Below, in pieces: positions 34,604-44,512 of a stretch of 64,000 bases of DNA. The stretch is taken from contig JBIISM010000003.1 in the NCBI GenBank assembly GCA_044341025.1, positions 1 to 64,000 of the forward strand. Reading direction: 5' to 3'. Below the pieces are notes generated by a model. It worked only from the letters and a program-made list of their open reading frames with translations, did not search any database and was not told the DNA's origin. The stretch's first letter is position 1. Every line of letters starts with the position of its first letter. The stretch comes from JABMMZ01 sp044341025 (lineage in GTDB: Bacteria > Bacteroidota > Bacteroidia > NS11-12g > UBA955). The position numbers were made by a program, and so were the translations under genes.

Positions 34604-36502
34604 ATGGAACAACTCGTTAAATTAATTCCCTTATTTCCACTAATCAGTTTCGCTATCATCGCATTGATGAACAGACGACTGAGCAAACCCCAAGCAGCAA
34701 TTATTGCTTGCGTTGGTGTGTTATTAAGTTTTATCGATTCGGCAGTGATTTTTCAATCACAATTACAATCGTTTCACCCGTTAGAGGTTAAAGTATTTGA
34801 TTGGATTATTGCTGGCAACTTTAATGCTTCATTCTCATTTTTAGTGGATCCACTGTCTTCAATTTTCTTAATGGTTATAACAGGTGTTGGATTTTTAATC
34901 CACCTATTCTCTGTTGGGTACATGAAAGATGACGATGGCATGAGAAGATTCTTCGCTTACCTAAATTTATTTATATTCTTCATGCTGGTATTGGTGCTAG
35001 GAAATAATTTTTTAGTGATGTTTATCGGCTGGGAGGGTGTAGGATTTTGCTCATTTATGTTGATTGGTTTTTGGTATAAAGACAACAAAAACAACGACGC
35101 AGCTAAAAAGGCATTTGTTATGAATAGAATTGGCGACCTTGGTTTTTTAATCGCCATGTGTCTTATATTCTTTAATTTCGGTACTCTTAATTACAGCACA
35201 TTATTCAGCCCTGGATTCTTAGCTGACTCATCTGTAAGCACAGAAACTTTGACACTTATTACTTTTTGCCTATTTGTAGGTGCAATGGGTAAGAGTGCTC
35301 AAATACCTTTATATACTTGGTTGCCTGATGCGATGGCGGGCCCTACCCCAGTTTCTGCATTAATACACGCAGCAACCATGGTGACTGCTGGTATATACAT
35401 GGTAGCAAGAACCAATATCATGTTCTCTTTAACGCCAGACACTATGACCTTGGTGATCATCATTGGCATCGCTACAGCTTTATTGGGTGCGGTTATCGGT
35501 TTGTTTCAAAACGACATTAAAAAAGTATTGGCTTACTCAACGGTCAGTCAATTGGGTTTAATGTTTGTTGCTCTTGGTGTTGGTGCTTATACAGCAGCAG
35601 TATTCCACGTCGTAACACATGCTTTCTTTAAAGCCTTATTGTTCTTAGGCTCAGGTAGTGTTATTCACGCTATGAGCGGCGAGCAAGACATTCGCCATAT
35701 GGGTGGTTTGAAAAAGAAGTTACCAATTACCTATTTAACTTTCTTAATTGGTACTTTAGCTATATCAGGAATTCCGCCTTTGGCTGGTTTCTTTAGCAAA
35801 GACCAAATTCTAAGTGAAGCATTCGCCCACAACAAAATATTATTTGCCTTAGGCTTATTGGTCTCATTAATGACCGCTTTCTATATGTTCCGTTTGTTTT
35901 TCTTGACCTTCCATGGTTCATTTAGAGGAACCCACGACCAAGAGCACCATTTACACGAATCTCCTTTAAATATGACTTTGCCATTAATTGTATTGGCCAT
36001 TTGTGCAGTGTTTGCAGGTTTTGTAGGCGTTCCGCATGTCATTGGCGAAGGTTTAGGTGTTCACAACCTATTCGAATCGTATTTAGCCCCTGTTTTAGGC
36101 AGCAGTAGCAGCCACATTGAAGCAAGTATAGAATGGATGTTAATGGGATTAACTACCGCTCTTATAGTTGCAGTAATATTGTATGCTAGACATTTATTCG
36201 TTTCTAAAAATTCTGTTCCTGAATCTGATTTGCAAATGCAAGCTGGATTTAAGAAAATAGCCTATAACAAATTCTTTGTAGATGAATTCTACAATAAAGT
36301 ATTTACTCAACCCTTAGACAAACTCTCTTTATTCCTTGAAAAAGGTGTAGACGTTCCATTAATTGATGGCTTGGTAAGAGGCATCGGAAAATTAACACAA
36401 AGTTTAGCTTCTATAACCCGTAAAATCCAAACAGGTAATACTGGTTATTATGCCATTGTATTTGTATTCGCAATTTTATTATTGTTCATCTTTTTTATAT
36501 AG
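34604..36502 (+). CDS. nuoL: NADH-quinone oxidoreductase subunit L
   Basis: 632 residues, the distal antiporter-like proton pump. FIGWEGVGFCSFMLIGFWY holds the key Glu of helix 5; GAMGKSAQIPLYTWLPDAMA and GPTPVSALIHAATMVTAGIY carry the channel Lys and discontinuous helix; HVVTHAFFKALLFLGSGSVI follows. The hydrophobic C-terminal extension after residue 500 corresponds to the lateral helix. Confidence 0.97.
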   Translation: MEQLVKLIPLFPLISFAIIALMNRRLSKPQAAIIACVGVLLSFIDSAVIFQSQLQSFHPLEVKVFDWIIAGNFNASFSFLVDPLSSIFLMVITGVGFLIHLFSVGYMKDDDGMRRFFAYLNLFIFFMLVLVLGNNFLVMFIGWEGVGFCSFMLIGFWYKDNKNNDAAKKAFVMNRIGDLGFLIAMCLIFFNFGTLNYSTLFSPGFLADSSVSTETLTLITFCLFVGAMGKSAQIPLYTWLPDAMAGPTPVSALIHAATMVTAGIYMVARTNIMFSLTPDTMTLVIIIGIATALLGAVIGLFQNDIKKVLAYSTVSQLGLMFVALGVGAYTAAVFHVVTHAFFKALLFLGSGSVIHAMSGEQDIRHMGGLKKKLPITYLTFLIGTLAISGIPPLAGFFSKDQILSEAFAHNKILFALGLLVSLMTAFYMFRLFFLTFHGSFRGTHDQEHHLHESPLNMTLPLIVLAICAVFAGFVGVPHVIGEGLGVHNLFESYLAPVLGSSSSHIEASIEWMLMGLTTALIVAVILYARHLFVSKNSVPESDLQMQAGFKKIAYNKFFVDEFYNKVFTQPLDKLSLFLEKGVDVPLIDGLVRGIGKLTQSLASITRKIQTGNTGYYAIVFVFAILLLFIFFI

Positions 36503-36508
36503 ACCAAC

Positions 36509-37957
36509 ATGTTGACATTATTACTCATATTGATTCCTTTAATAAGTGGTTTTATTTTGCTTTTCACAGGAAGTAAAAACGCAAGGCAAATTGCACTTGT
36601 CTTATCACTTATAGAATTTGGTCTTGCACTATTTGCTTTAAATATTTTAAAGTCGGGTACTACCGAATCGCTATCATATAGCATTCCATGGATTCCAAGC
36701 ATGGGCATATCATTCCATTTAGGAATGGATGGTATTTCCATGTTAATGGTGTTGTTAAGCACCTTGCTTATGCCATTAATTATCTATTCTTCTTTTAACA
36801 AAACTTACAGTAATTCGCATAACCTTTATGCTTTGATGTTTATCATGCAAAGTGCCATGGTGGGTTCATTTGCTGCAATGGATGGATTCTTGTTTTATAT
36901 TTTTTGGGAGGTATCATTAATTCCTATTTTCTTTATCATCTTGATGTGGGGTGGCGAAAACCGTCAGAAAACAACCTTTAAATTTTTCATCTATACTTTG
37001 TTTGGTAGCTTGTTCATGCTATTGGCATTAATCTATTTGTATTTGCATACAAGCACACACAGTTTTGATATCCAAGCTTTGTATGCCGCTGGTCGATCTT
37101 TGTCTTTGACAGAACAAGGTTTAATAATGGGTGCATTTTTCTTAGCCTTTGCGATTAAAATGCCAATCTTCCCTTTCCATACTTGGCAGCCAAGCACCTA
37201 TGTCGCAGCGCCAACACCAGGCGTAATGTTATTGGGTGGTGTAATGTCTAAAATGGCAACCTATGGTTTAATTCGTTGGGTATTGCCCATGGTTCCAGAT
37301 GGTGTGCAAGAATATGGCTATTTAATCATCAGTCTATCGGTTGTAAGTATAATCTATGCTTCATGTATAGCCATTATCCAAAAAGACTTTAAATATTTAA
37401 TTGCTTACGCTTCTATTGCCCACATGGGATTGATATCAGCTGGTATTTTCGCAGCAAACATGCAAAGTTTGCAAGGTTCAATGGTGGAGATGTTAAGCCA
37501 TGGTATCAATACCGTTGGATTGTTCTTCGTTTACGATATAATATACAAGAGAATGCATACTTCTGAAATGTCAAAACTAGGCGGAATTAGAGGGGTAGAA
37601 TCTCGATTTGCCTTTATGTTTTTCATTATCGTATTGAGCAACGTTGCACTGCCATTTACCAATGGTTTTATTGGCGAATTTTTATTGATTTTAGGTGTGT
37701 TCCAAACCAATATGTTGGCAGCTTCATTTGCAGGTTTGAGTATTATATTAGGCGCTGTATACATGCTAAGAGCGTATCAAAAAATGATGCTAGGTGAAAC
37801 CAATTCACTAACTTCACATTTCCCTAAACTTGAAAAGCAAGAACTAATCACTTTGTCTATAATCGTTATTTTAATTGTTGTTATGGGCGTGTACCCAAAA
37901 CCTATTCTTGACATTACAGAATCATCAATTCAAACTTTACTGAAAGGCATCCAATGA
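36509..37957 (+). CDS. nuoM: NADH-quinone oxidoreductase subunit M
   Basis: 482 residues, 14 or so membrane helices, antiporter-like proton pump. FYIFWEVSLIPIFFIILMWG carries the helix-5 Glu; AFAIKMPIFPFHTWQPSTYV and APTPGVMLLGGVMSKMATYG are the central motifs with channel Lys. It starts 6 nt after nuoL and overlaps nuoN by 4 nt. Confidence 0.97.
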   Translation: MLTLLLILIPLISGFILLFTGSKNARQIALVLSLIEFGLALFALNILKSGTTESLSYSIPWIPSMGISFHLGMDGISMLMVLLSTLLMPLIIYSSFNKTYSNSHNLYALMFIMQSAMVGSFAAMDGFLFYIFWEVSLIPIFFIILMWGGENRQKTTFKFFIYTLFGSLFMLLALIYLYLHTSTHSFDIQALYAAGRSLSLTEQGLIMGAFFLAFAIKMPIFPFHTWQPSTYVAAPTPGVMLLGGVMSKMATYGLIRWVLPMVPDGVQEYGYLIISLSVVSIIYASCIAIIQKDFKYLIAYASIAHMGLISAGIFAANMQSLQGSMVEMLSHGINTVGLFFVYDIIYKRMHTSEMSKLGGIRGVESRFAFMFFIIVLSNVALPFTNGFIGEFLLILGVFQTNMLAASFAGLSIILGAVYMLRAYQKMMLGETNSLTSHFPKLEKQELITLSIIVILIVVMGVYPKPILDITESSIQTLLKGIQ

Positions 37958-39321
37958 AAGAACTAATTATATTATCAGCTTTAGGCGTATTATCACTTAT
38001 TGCAGGTCTTTTGAGAATCAAGCGACCCTTTATGGTGGTAGTTATTGCAGGACTTCTATTAAACATTGGCTTCTGTATAATGGATTGGAACCACAATGAA
38101 AATCTTTTCAATATGATGACTCTAGACAATTTTGCGCTAGCGTTCACCATTTTGAGTTCTAGTTTGGCCACACTTTGGTTCATTGTTGCCCATGCTTATT
38201 TCCAAAACAGCAATACATTTTCAGACCATTATGCTCTGGTTTTGTTTTCAATGACCGGCGGTTTGCTTATGGTTTCATTCACCAATATGGTGATGCTGTT
38301 CTTAGGTATTGAAGTACTTTCTATACCTCTGTTTGTATTGGCAGGTAGCCACAAAACCAGCATGCGATCCAATGAGGCTGCTTTTAAATACTTTTTGTTA
38401 GGTGCTTTTGCTTCAGCATTCTTATTGTTTGGCATTGCCTTACTTTACGGATCGACAGGTCATTTTGACAATGCAGGAATCTCTGCTTTTCTAGGCGCTA
38501 ACAAATTAAGTGGCATGGCGTTGGCAGGCATTATTTTGATGCTAGGCGCTATGACTTTTAAAGTATCTGCTGCACCTTTTCACTTTTGGGCACCCGATGT
38601 TTACCAAGGTTCTCCAACTATGATAACGACCTTCATGGCAACTTTTGTAAAAACTGTTGCATTTGCAGGTTACTTTAGATTGTTCTTTTTAAGCTTTATG
38701 GCGGTTAGAAGCGAGTATGCGATGGTGTTTGCAGTAATTGCTGCGCTTACCATCTTGGTGTCAAATTTAATTGCCAGTGCACAAAGCAATGTAAAACGTT
38801 TGTTGGCTTATTCAAGCATTTCACATGCTGGTTTTATGGTCATAACTTTACTTTGCATGAACAACAGCAGTGCTGGCGTTTTATTATACTATACTTTGGT
38901 GTACAGCATTTCAAGTATTATTGCATTCTCTATATTTAAATGGGTTAAAACACATTCATCCGAAAATGAAGAAATCAGTGCTTTTAATGGTCTTTTACGC
39001 CGAAGCCCGCTATTGGCAGTGGTAATGACTTTAGCGCTACTGTCTATGTCAGGTATCCCGCCATTGTCTGGTTTTATGGCAAAATACATGGTCTTTACTG
39101 CCGCAATTACCAATGGTTACATGTGGGTTGCAATCTGCGGTATAGCAGGATCATTAATGGCGGTTTACTATTATTTCAAAATAATAATGGCGATGTTTGC
39201 CGATGCCCCTGAAACAAGCGAAATAAAAGTACCGGGTAATTTGAAATTTGTACTCATCGTTTGCAGTATGGCATTAATCGCTTTAATGCTATTCCCATCA
39301 CAGATTTCAAGTCTGATTTAA
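37954..39321 (+). CDS. nuoN: NADH-quinone oxidoreductase subunit N
   Basis: 455 residues, third antiporter-like pump. LGIEVLSIPLFVLAGSHKTS has the helix-5 Glu; TFKVSAAPFHFWAPDVYQGS and PTMITTFMATFVKTVAFAGY are the channel region; SGIPPLSGFMAKYMVF follows. The start is inside the nuoM stop (ATGA). It ends 2 nt from the stop of the convergent UbiA gene, leaving no room for a terminator between the operons. Confidence 0.97.
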   Translation: MKELIILSALGVLSLIAGLLRIKRPFMVVVIAGLLLNIGFCIMDWNHNENLFNMMTLDNFALAFTILSSSLATLWFIVAHAYFQNSNTFSDHYALVLFSMTGGLLMVSFTNMVMLFLGIEVLSIPLFVLAGSHKTSMRSNEAAFKYFLLGAFASAFLLFGIALLYGSTGHFDNAGISAFLGANKLSGMALAGIILMLGAMTFKVSAAPFHFWAPDVYQGSPTMITTFMATFVKTVAFAGYFRLFFLSFMAVRSEYAMVFAVIAALTILVSNLIASAQSNVKRLLAYSSISHAGFMVITLLCMNNSSAGVLLYYTLVYSISSIIAFSIFKWVKTHSSENEEISAFNGLLRRSPLLAVVMTLALLSMSGIPPLSGFMAKYMVFTAAITNGYMWVAICGIAGSLMAVYYYFKIIMAMFADAPETSEIKVPGNLKFVLIVCSMALIALMLFPSQISSLI

Positions 39322-39323
39322 TT

Positions 39324-40202
39324 TTACATCCACAGGAAATTTACAATTCCTGCCACCAATAAAACTTTATAAACAGCATTAGCTGATTTGTATTTATTGT
39401 ATTTTGTTAGCGTCAAAACAGAGACCAAACAAAACAACGTAAAGAGTATAAAATAATTACGCAACATTAACCCGTCGTGTAAGAGTATGCCCAAACCACC
39501 CGCTACTGACAATACAATTACAAAGTTTAAAAATGACTTGGCTTTATCTACGCCCAAAGAAACTGGCAATGACTGGATATTTAAAACCTTGTCGCCAGTG
39601 AAGTTGATAAACTGCTTAACCAATTCTCTCCCGTAAACCAAACTGATATAAAATGCACCATAAATAAAAATGTATGGGTAAAACTTAGAATAATGCAATA
39701 AGACGGCAAAAAAACAAGTGATACTTAAGGCAGAAGCTGCTAGCTCTTTGATAAATGAAAGTCTTTGTAATTTATGCGAATACACCCACAAAGCAGAAAT
39801 AAATCCGATAAAAAACAAACCAATTTTTAGGGACGCAAAACACGCAATTAGAACTGCAATAACATTAAAAGCTATATAAAAATTAAGCGTTGTTTTCTTG
39901 CTAATCGATTTGTTAAACAAGGTAGAATCAGGTCTGTTGATTAAGTCTTTTTCATAATCATAGAAATTATTGATAATAAAACCGCCTGCTATACTAAAAA
40001 TTGATGACACCACAATGGCATGGAGTTTCCAATCACCCAATACGAGTGAAAATGTATTTGAATCTGCGCGCATTAGCACATAAGCAGACAAATATTCAGC
40101 GAAAACAGTAAGTAAAATATTGTACCATCTAACAATAGACAACAAAGCAATAATTTTAATGGCTATTGGCTGCTTATCTTTAGAATGAGTCGCGCCAGAC
40201 AT
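39324..40202 (-). CDS. UbiA-family membrane prenyltransferase
   Basis: 292 residues with eight to nine membrane helices. The first aspartate-rich motif NNFYDYEKDLINRPDS (about residues 80-95) binds the Mg-diphosphate of an isoprenyl donor; the second (GDKVLNIQSLPVSLGVDKAK) is an altered form of DxxxD. Relatives in this context are annotated as geranylgeranylglycerol-phosphate geranylgeranyltransferase-like proteins; quinone (MenA-like) or heme prenylation cannot be excluded. It is the last gene of the mevalonate operon, 6 nt after mevalonate kinase, so a substrate derived from that pathway is likely. The acceptor is unknown. Confidence 0.82.
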   Translation of the reverse strand: MSGATHSKDKQPIAIKIIALLSIVRWYNILLTVFAEYLSAYVLMRADSNTFSLVLGDWKLHAIVVSSIFSIAGGFIINNFYDYEKDLINRPDSTLFNKSISKKTTLNFYIAFNVIAVLIACFASLKIGLFFIGFISALWVYSHKLQRLSFIKELAASALSITCFFAVLLHYSKFYPYIFIYGAFYISLVYGRELVKQFINFTGDKVLNIQSLPVSLGVDKAKSFLNFVIVLSVAGGLGILLHDGLMLRNYFILFTLFCLVSVLTLTKYNKYKSANAVYKVLLVAGIVNFLWM

Positions 40203-40208
40203 TTAAAT

Positions 40209-41153
40209 TTAGAATTTATAGATAACTTGTAATTGCTGATTTTTCAACTTCTTCGCTGCCTTTTCGAAGTCTTCTGTAAAACCTAAAATATAACCTCCAC
40301 CGCCGCTGCCACATAATTTCAAATAGTATGAATTGCTGTCAATGCCTTCTTTCCATACCTTCTTATAATTTTCGGGGATCATTGGGCTGAAATTGTCATA
40401 TACCAATTGTGACAATTGTTTCAATGAATGAAACAAAGGCTTGAAATCCTTTTTCAAAAAGGCTTCAATGCACTCGTCGTTGTATTTTTTAAATTGGTTT
40501 TTAATCAAATGTCTAAAACCGTCTTGCTTACACTTCTCCAAAAATATAGAAACCATGTTTTGGGTTTGGCCAGGCAAGCCGCTGTCCATTAAGAATATAG
40601 CCCCTTTACCAAACTCATTAGGACTAGGCAAACCAACTGTATCTAGCTGTGTTGCAGAATGTATTAGAACCGGTAAATTAAGGTAACATATTAAAGGATC
40701 TAATCCAGAGCTTTTGCCATGGAAAAAAGATTCTAACTTGCTAAAAGTTTGTTTAAGCAACAATATTTCATCGCCTTTTTGATTGGCTTCAATGCTAATT
40801 TTATCGGTGCAATAAGCATCGTACAAAGAAGCCACCAAAGCACCGCTGCTGCCTACTCCAAATCCTTGGGGAATGCTGCTGTCAAAATACAAGCCATTTT
40901 CGATGTCTGATTGTAAACGCTCAAAATTGAAATGACAACCCAATGTACCGGCTTGTTCTAAGTCTTTTAGATAGACATAAAACAACTGAATGTCTTTATT
41001 GGATTGAACGGCAAAATCACCACCCTCTTTCGAAAGTTTTAAGACCCCGTTAAACTTATTAAATGGAATAGATAACCCTTTTGAATCTTCTATAATTCCA
41101 TACTCTCCGAAAAGAAGTATTTTGGCATAGTATAAGGATTCTTTTAATTTCAT
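40209..41153 (-). CDS. Mevalonate kinase (GHMP family)
   Basis: 314 residues from ATG 41153, which lies 2 nt after the mvaD stop; an upstream in-frame start at 41213 would run into mvaD and its extra residues look unlike the family. GHMP features: YAKILLFGEYGI at the N-terminus (motif 1), the ATP-binding IPQGFGVGSSGALVASLYDA (motif 2, PxxxGxGSSxA type), and GSGGGGYILGF near the C-terminus (motif 3). Phosphorylates mevalonate at C5. Assignment as mevalonate rather than phosphomevalonate kinase rests on the KILLFGEYxI start and the order of genes; the two could be swapped with the GHMP protein at 42202. Confidence 0.82.
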   Translation of the reverse strand: MKLKESLYYAKILLFGEYGIIEDSKGLSIPFNKFNGVLKLSKEGGDFAVQSNKDIQLFYVYLKDLEQAGTLGCHFNFERLQSDIENGLYFDSSIPQGFGVGSSGALVASLYDAYCTDKISIEANQKGDEILLLKQTFSKLESFFHGKSSGLDPLICYLNLPVLIHSATQLDTVGLPSPNEFGKGAIFLMDSGLPGQTQNMVSIFLEKCKQDGFRHLIKNQFKKYNDECIEAFLKKDFKPLFHSLKQLSQLVYDNFSPMIPENYKKVWKEGIDSNSYYLKLCGSGGGGYILGFTEDFEKAAKKLKNQQLQVIYKF

Positions 41154-41155
41154 GT

Positions 41156-42202
41156 TTATTTTAATTCGGGACCTTTTCCAATGTGGTTGCAAAAGTAAGT
41201 CTGATTTTGACAAAATCCTATTAATTCATTCTTAACAAATTCTTGGATTTTAGCATCTTCTGACTTAGGGTTTAATAAATGAACATTGGCCCCGGCATCC
41301 AAGGTGAACAACAAATGTAATCCCGTTTGGGTTCTGAAATCTTTTATTTTTTCTAAAACCGCTAAGGTATTGGGCTTCATAAGGATGAATGGTGTTGGAG
41401 AAGTCATCATTAATGCATGCAACATCAATGCCTCTGCTTCAACCAGATGAATAAATCCATCTAAATCTCCTGACTTCAAAATATTCAATAATTTTCCGGT
41501 ATTCTCTGCGGCCAAATGGTAACGGGTTCCGGCGAATGGATGCTGTTTTAGCAATGCATGTCCCGTAGTAGAAGAAACTGCCTTTTTGCCTTTTTCAATA
41601 ATTAAAATGGTGTCACTAAAATCTTTGAAATTGTGATGCACCAAATGGTCAATATTCACTGCAACTTCATCGCTGCTTCCTTCTAAAAATGGCGTTGAAC
41701 CCCATAAATTATAGCCGCCATAAACGCTTCTACTAGCGCTGCCTGAACCGATTCGGGCCCAATAAGATGCGGTACTGAAGAAATCTTCAAGCTTTTGGCC
41801 AGTTATTTTCTCATGTAAACTGCAAAGGCATAAAGCCATAGCACTGTATGCTGAGGCGGATGAAGCAATTCCACTGCTGTGTGGGAAAGTGTTAGAAGAA
41901 CTAATTTCGATATGCAAATCATTCAACCATGCAAAATCGCGACTTGCCTTTTCCAAAAACGGTTTCAACTTTTCCTCAAAAACTTGATTCTTCTGGTTCT
42001 CAAATAAAAAATCAAGACTAATTCCATTGCTTTCAGATTTAGGACCTACTTTAAAATGGGTTTCAGTCGTTGCCTGATCGAGGGTAAAGCTGATAGATGG
42101 ATTGGCGGGTAATTGCTCGCCGCGTTTACCCCAATATTTTACCAAAGCGATGTTTGAAGGGCTTTTCCAACAAACCGAGGCAGTTTCTTCTTGTATTGAC
42201 AT
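41156..42202 (-). CDS. mvaD: Diphosphomevalonate decarboxylase
   Basis: 348 residues. ATP-dependent decarboxylation of mevalonate 5-diphosphate to IPP. SPSNIALVKYWGKRGEQLPA followed by NPSISFTLD is diagnostic, with the Lys/Tyr/Trp of the substrate site; SSNTFPHSSGIASSASAYSA is the phosphate-binding loop, and ARIGSGSASRSVYGGYNLWG carries the catalytic Ser/Arg region. FTLDAGANVHLL contains the catalytic Asp near the end. It overlaps the upstream GHMP gene by one base. Confidence 0.95.
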   Translation of the reverse strand: MSIQEETASVCWKSPSNIALVKYWGKRGEQLPANPSISFTLDQATTETHFKVGPKSESNGISLDFLFENQKNQVFEEKLKPFLEKASRDFAWLNDLHIEISSSNTFPHSSGIASSASAYSAMALCLCSLHEKITGQKLEDFFSTASYWARIGSGSASRSVYGGYNLWGSTPFLEGSSDEVAVNIDHLVHHNFKDFSDTILIIEKGKKAVSSTTGHALLKQHPFAGTRYHLAAENTGKLLNILKSGDLDGFIHLVEAEALMLHALMMTSPTPFILMKPNTLAVLEKIKDFRTQTGLHLLFTLDAGANVHLLNPKSEDAKIQEFVKNELIGFCQNQTYFCNHIGKGPELK

Positions 42203-43113
42203 TATAATATTAAGTCGTTAAATGGAATAATTCTATGGTATCCTTTGTTTTTAAAGTAAGCCATTGTGTCTTCGCCAGTGGCCAAAACATAATCGCCACC
42301 CCAGGCACCCAAACTTTTAACGGTGCCATTAAAGTCCTCAAATAGTTCTTGTTTTATGCTGGGCACTCCGAGCACTTGACTCATTTCGTTTTCTGCCAAT
42401 TCAAGCAACAGACAAAATTCAAAATAATCGTCGTTGATGCTGATTAATTTACTAATCCGCGTTATTTGCGCAACTTGAGGAGGTAGCATATTGTGCCTGT
42501 AATTGGCAATTTGCTGGCGGCTGTTTTGTTTTTTATTCAAATGAACAAAATACAATTTATCTCTAAACGGTTTGTTCCATTCCAATGTTTCTATAATGGG
42601 ATCAGAGCCGTTCATGGTGTACAACAATGGTTTGCCTTCTTGAGCCACTGCAACATCAAAGCCACTGCCTTTAAATGCATTAAAATGCAAAGAAAATGGA
42701 TTGATCTTCGCCCACTGTGCAATGTTGTTGGTGAGGGTTGAGCTGCTGCCCAGACCTTCGTCGTTGTCGAATTCTAAATTTGTTATTACCCGTACATCCT
42801 TGCCCTCACTTAGAAAGTTTGGATTTAAAGCCTTGGCATTTATAAGAAACCTCAACAATTGAATCGATATGTCTTGATCGGTGTATTCTAAAACAATAAA
42901 ATAAGGAAGTGCAATTTTGGCTTGAAACCATACATCGCCATTTTTGTTGATTGCTTTCCAAGATAAGACCGGTGAATCAGATAGACTTCCAACTTCAACG
43001 TGCAATGATTGACCTGATTTTGTAGGCAGCGCAAAGGCACTCGCTCCATTTAACACGGCATATTCGCCGCATACCATTAATTTTCCGTGGCTATAAAACG
43101 TCTGCGAACTCAA
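42202..43113 (-). CDS. GHMP kinase, probable phosphomevalonate kinase
   Basis: 303 residues. GHMP fold: HGKLMVCGEYAVLNGASAFA at the N-terminus and a phosphate loop DEGLGSSSTLTNNIAQ around residue 120. The segment GSGFDVAVAQEGKPLLY matches a family annotated from its GYDIA motif (here GFDVA), found beside mevalonate genes in Bacteroidota. The operon otherwise has HMG-CoA reductase, mevalonate kinase, diphosphomevalonate decarboxylase and IPP isomerase, so the missing step, phosphomevalonate to diphosphomevalonate, is the natural assignment. This is inference from context. It overlaps mvaA by 4 nt and mvaD by 1 nt. Confidence 0.75.
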   Translation of the reverse strand: MSSQTFYSHGKLMVCGEYAVLNGASAFALPTKSGQSLHVEVGSLSDSPVLSWKAINKNGDVWFQAKIALPYFIVLEYTDQDISIQLLRFLINAKALNPNFLSEGKDVRVITNLEFDNDEGLGSSSTLTNNIAQWAKINPFSLHFNAFKGSGFDVAVAQEGKPLLYTMNGSDPIIETLEWNKPFRDKLYFVHLNKKQNSRQQIANYRHNMLPPQVAQITRISKLISINDDYFEFCLLLELAENEMSQVLGVPSIKQELFEDFNGTVKSLGAWGGDYVLATGEDTMAYFKNKGYHRIIPFNDLIL

Positions 43114-44471
43114 TGTCCCTCTTTGTTTTTAATTCCTGATACCGCTGGAACCTCTATGCCTCTTATTTTACAAAATATTTCGACGGTTGAACTGTAGCTT
43201 ACAATCTTGTCTTTGAAATACTCAACAATTTGAACCTTTTCTGAATCAGTTGCTTCAAGCTGGTTCAATATATTTAACAAATGCATTTTCATATGGCCCT
43301 TTTGAATGCCAGAAGTAACCAATGAACGTAAAGCAGAAAAGTTTTGCGCCAAACCAACCACAGCGGCCACTTTCATCAATTCGTTTGCATTCGGATTTCC
43401 CAATAATTTTAAAGCAAATTTAACCATAGGGTGCAAGCCTGTTAAGCCCCCTACTGTCCCCAAAGCCAAAGGAATATCCAATCTAAAAATAAACTCCCCG
43501 TCTTTAATTTCAGCATGGGTTAAACTTCTATATTGTCCACTGCGTGAAGCGTAAGTATGTGCACTGGCTTCAACGGCTCTGAAATCATTTCCAGTTGCAA
43601 TCACCACACTGTCTACTCCATTCATAATACCTTTGTTGTGCGTGGTTGCTCTGTATGGCTCAATTTCAGCGATACGCACCGCACGGCAAAATTTCTCAGC
43701 GAATTCCAAGCCACTCATTTCATTGCCATCCGCCAAACTTTCCAAAGGCGCTCTCACTTCAGCACGCACCAAACAATTCGGTGTGTAGTTGCTTAAAATG
43801 CACATCACCACTTGGATTTGCTTTTCCTCTTCAGTTAGTAAATCTGTATTTTCAATTTCAGATTTTAAAATTTTAGCAAACTCTTCAAGTACTGAATTGA
43901 TAAAGTTCGCACCCATGCTATCGCAAGTGTCAAAGGTTGCATGTATCTGGTAATAACCAGGCTCAAGAGAGGTTTTATCCACCAACTGAATATCCAAAAT
44001 TCCACCACCGCGCAGTTGCATGTTTTTGGTGATGTGTTCGGTATGGCTGTAGAATTTGTCCTTTATAGAATTAAAAAAGGTAAATAATTTTTCGGAAGAC
44101 TTGCCTTCCCAAATAAAGTGCACGTGACCAACCTTTTGAACATCGATGATCTGGGTATGGAAGCCACCGCGTTCCAACCAAAAGTTGGCAGACTTAGCAG
44201 CTGCTGCAACCACCGAGCTTTCTTCAATAGCCATTGGTATGCAGTACATTTTACCATCAATTAAAAAGTTAGGCGCTATACCAAAGGGTAAATAAAAATT
44301 GCTGATGGTATTTTCGATAAACTCATCGTGCAGTTTTTGAACATTGCTGTCGTTGTTCCAATAACTTTTTAGAAAGTCTATCGATTCTGCATCATCGCCG
44401 ATATAATTGGCAACTATCCATTCAATTTTAGCTTCTTTACTAAGCTTAGAAAACCCTTTAATACTTGACAT
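43110..44471 (-). CDS. mvaA: Hydroxymethylglutaryl-CoA reductase, class II
   Basis: 453 residues, the size of bacterial class II HMG-CoA reductase. AIEESSVVAAAAKSANFWLE near residue 80 contains the catalytic Glu; DSMGANFINSVLE and the dinucleotide-binding region follow; RAVEASAHTYASRSGQYRSL and LGTVGGLTGLHPMVKFALKL are typical; the C-terminal helix QKGHMKMHL contains the catalytic His. It makes mevalonate; the class II enzymes can run either way, but the operon context says biosynthesis. HMG-CoA synthase is not in the window. It starts 41 nt after fni. Confidence 0.95.
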   Translation of the reverse strand: MSSIKGFSKLSKEAKIEWIVANYIGDDAESIDFLKSYWNNDSNVQKLHDEFIENTISNFYLPFGIAPNFLIDGKMYCIPMAIEESSVVAAAAKSANFWLERGGFHTQIIDVQKVGHVHFIWEGKSSEKLFTFFNSIKDKFYSHTEHITKNMQLRGGGILDIQLVDKTSLEPGYYQIHATFDTCDSMGANFINSVLEEFAKILKSEIENTDLLTEEEKQIQVVMCILSNYTPNCLVRAEVRAPLESLADGNEMSGLEFAEKFCRAVRIAEIEPYRATTHNKGIMNGVDSVVIATGNDFRAVEASAHTYASRSGQYRSLTHAEIKDGEFIFRLDIPLALGTVGGLTGLHPMVKFALKLLGNPNANELMKVAAVVGLAQNFSALRSLVTSGIQKGHMKMHLLNILNQLEATDSEKVQIVEYFKDKIVSYSSTVEIFCKIRGIEVPAVSGIKNKEGH

Positions 44472-44512
44472 TTCTTTTACTTGATCTTTATGTTTGGCCC
44501 TATCGCTAGAGA

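Noticed and set aside
41154..41213. N-terminal extension of mevalonate kinase
   Set aside because: It overlaps mvaD by about 58 nt and adds residues unlike the GHMP start; ATG 41153 fits the operon spacing.
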